From the NCBI GenBank assembly GCA_944472155.2, contig OX235275.1:26526865-26590864 (forward strand): 64,000 bases of DNA, written 5' to 3'. The DNA comes from Trichobilharzia szidati. Its lineage: Eukaryota > Platyhelminthes > Trematoda > Strigeidida > Schistosomatidae. Position 1 is the stretch's first letter. Each line of letters starts with the position of its first letter. Positions 63,495-64,000 of this stretch are shown here, in pieces. A program made the translations under genes and the position numbers. The notes below the pieces were generated by a model. It made no database searches. It worked only from the letters and a program-made list of their open reading frames with translations, and was not told where the DNA came from.

Positions 63495-63572
63495 GGTTGC
63501 AGATACGCCTTGCTGATGAGTGCCAACTAGCACGAAACCTAGGTCCAAGGCTTCCTGCCGATTGCCTCCAAC
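63495..63572 (+). ncRNA. hammerhead ribozyme, intact core (plus strand)
   Basis: Stem I GCCTTG (63507-63512) pairs fully with CAAGGC (63546-63551). Core CTGATGA at 63513-63519; stem II GTGC-CAACTA-GCAC (63520-63533); GAAA at 63534-63537; a two-pair stem III (A537-T544, C538-G543) with the palindromic loop CTAG; triplet GTC at 63543-63545. Cleavage is expected after 63545. Distal GCA/TGC and GGTT/AACC pairs flank an internal loop (GATAC opposite TTCC), the kind of loop that boosts natural hammerheads. Tiny stem III suggests best activity as a dimer, as known for Sm-alpha-type and retrozyme hammerheads. Confidence 0.92.
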
Positions 63573-63724
63573 CATCTAATAGATTTGAATATGTATACTC
63601 AACGAGAACATGAGATAAAATGAGATGAAATAATTTAATGATGTGCGTGTGTGTATATATATGAATATAGTCAACAAAAATAAAGATTTCCAATAGTTGG
63701 TTTGTAAGGATTAGATCTATTTTT

Positions 63725-64000
63725 ACGAGTTGATCACAGATTGATATCAGTTAGAGAACCATTGAAAACCAGCAAGGAGAGCTGGACAGCTGTTTCATCC
63801 CCCTAGTTTAGGATTCATCGGAAGTATGCACCCATCGGCAGGGTCCGAACTCAGGACCTTCCGGCTGCAAGGCAAGCTCGTATACCATTCAGCCACAGGT
63901 AGCTCCCCGATTCAATGGGCAGCCTATGAATTCTAACTTCTACCCATTCGTGATTTTATCACCAACAAATGTCGTTGGTGGTTGCCGATGAATCCCAAAC
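63725..64000 (-). repeat. tRNA-Thr-like hammerhead SINE, runs to the window end
   Basis: Minus strand: CACGAATGGGTAGAAGTTAG, GTGGCTGAATGGTATACGAG, CTTGCCTTGCAGCCGGAAGG, a B-box zone GAGTTCGGACCC, GGGTGCATACTTCCGATGAA, GGGGGATGAAACAGCTGTCC AGCTCTCC and TCTAACTGATATCAATCTGT. The core reads CCGATGA; the AGCT-GTC end of stem III is intact. Confidence 0.75.

Larger units (their letters stand above)
63001..63592 (+). mobile_element. compact element with two hammerhead ribozymes and a tRNA-like promoter
   Basis: Bounded by TAGATTTGAATAT at 63001-63013 and again at 63580-63592, a putative 13-bp target-site duplication. Inside, in order: palindrome arm (63014-63151), an 85-nt ribozyme module in reverse orientation (63152-63236), the other arm (63237-63380), a short spacer, a tRNA-like region with A and B boxes (63411-63475), and the same 85-nt module in forward orientation (63497-63580). 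No protein is encoded. It is best seen as a non-autonomous retroposon related to the schistosome hammerhead SINEs, rearranged by inversion. Confidence 0.75.

Overview
The window looks like a repeat-dominated piece of a schistosomatid blood-fluke genome (Schistosoma or a close relative). The main signs are a decayed Sm-alpha-type hammerhead ribozyme repeat at 36.2 kb, many Penelope-like elements (PLEs) with GIY-YIG endonucleases, RTE-type non-LTR fragments ending in (AAT)n, a Ty3/Gypsy pol relic, and hundreds of copies' worth of AT-rich sequence broken by tRNA-derived short retroposons. I find no complete host gene. Three short stretches (33.5, 34.4 and 38.1 kb) could be exons or transposon remnants. 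One 494-base run of N (18680-19173) is an assembly gap.

Layout. 0-9 kb: SINEs, a PLE endonuclease relic, an RTE relic and copies of an unnamed ~420-bp repeat. 9.5-11.2 kb: a Ty3/Gypsy pol relic (RT, RNase H, integrase) followed by an RTE 3' end and the ~420-bp repeat. 12.7-24 kb: RTE and PLE relics plus SINEs around the gap. 25-37.5 kb: SINEs, several PLE endonuclease relics, a degenerate telomere-like tract and the Sm-alpha-like ribozyme copy. 38.68-44.44 kb: a young PLE insertion, the only clearly intact coding sequence, on the minus strand. It has a full unit, a second 5'-truncated unit in tandem and an inverted 5' piece, all bounded by a 13-bp target-site duplication. 45.9-57.3 kb: a dense field of RTE 3' ends in both orientations, a CR1/Jockey-type reverse transcriptase and PLE pieces. 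58.2-62.1 kb: two PLE relics, one duplicated as a long inverted repeat. 62.6-64 kb: SINEs and a compact element carrying two hammerhead ribozymes with intact cores.

How the parts relate. The PLE supplies a reverse transcriptase plus GIY-YIG nuclease, and its terminal repeats can fold as a hammerhead-like ribozyme. A tRNA-Gly-like SINE shares its 3' tail with the RTE fragments, so it was probably mobilised by RTE. An abundant tRNA-Thr-like SINE carries a hammerhead-shaped segment whose stems and cleavage triplet persist although the catalytic core is altered. It repeatedly occurs as head-to-head inverted pairs. The strongest lead is the 63.0-63.6 kb element: a pol-III-type promoter, a perfect-core hammerhead on the plus strand, and a second intact-core hammerhead on the minus strand in the loop of a 144-bp-arm palindrome, with a putative 13-bp target-site duplication around the whole.
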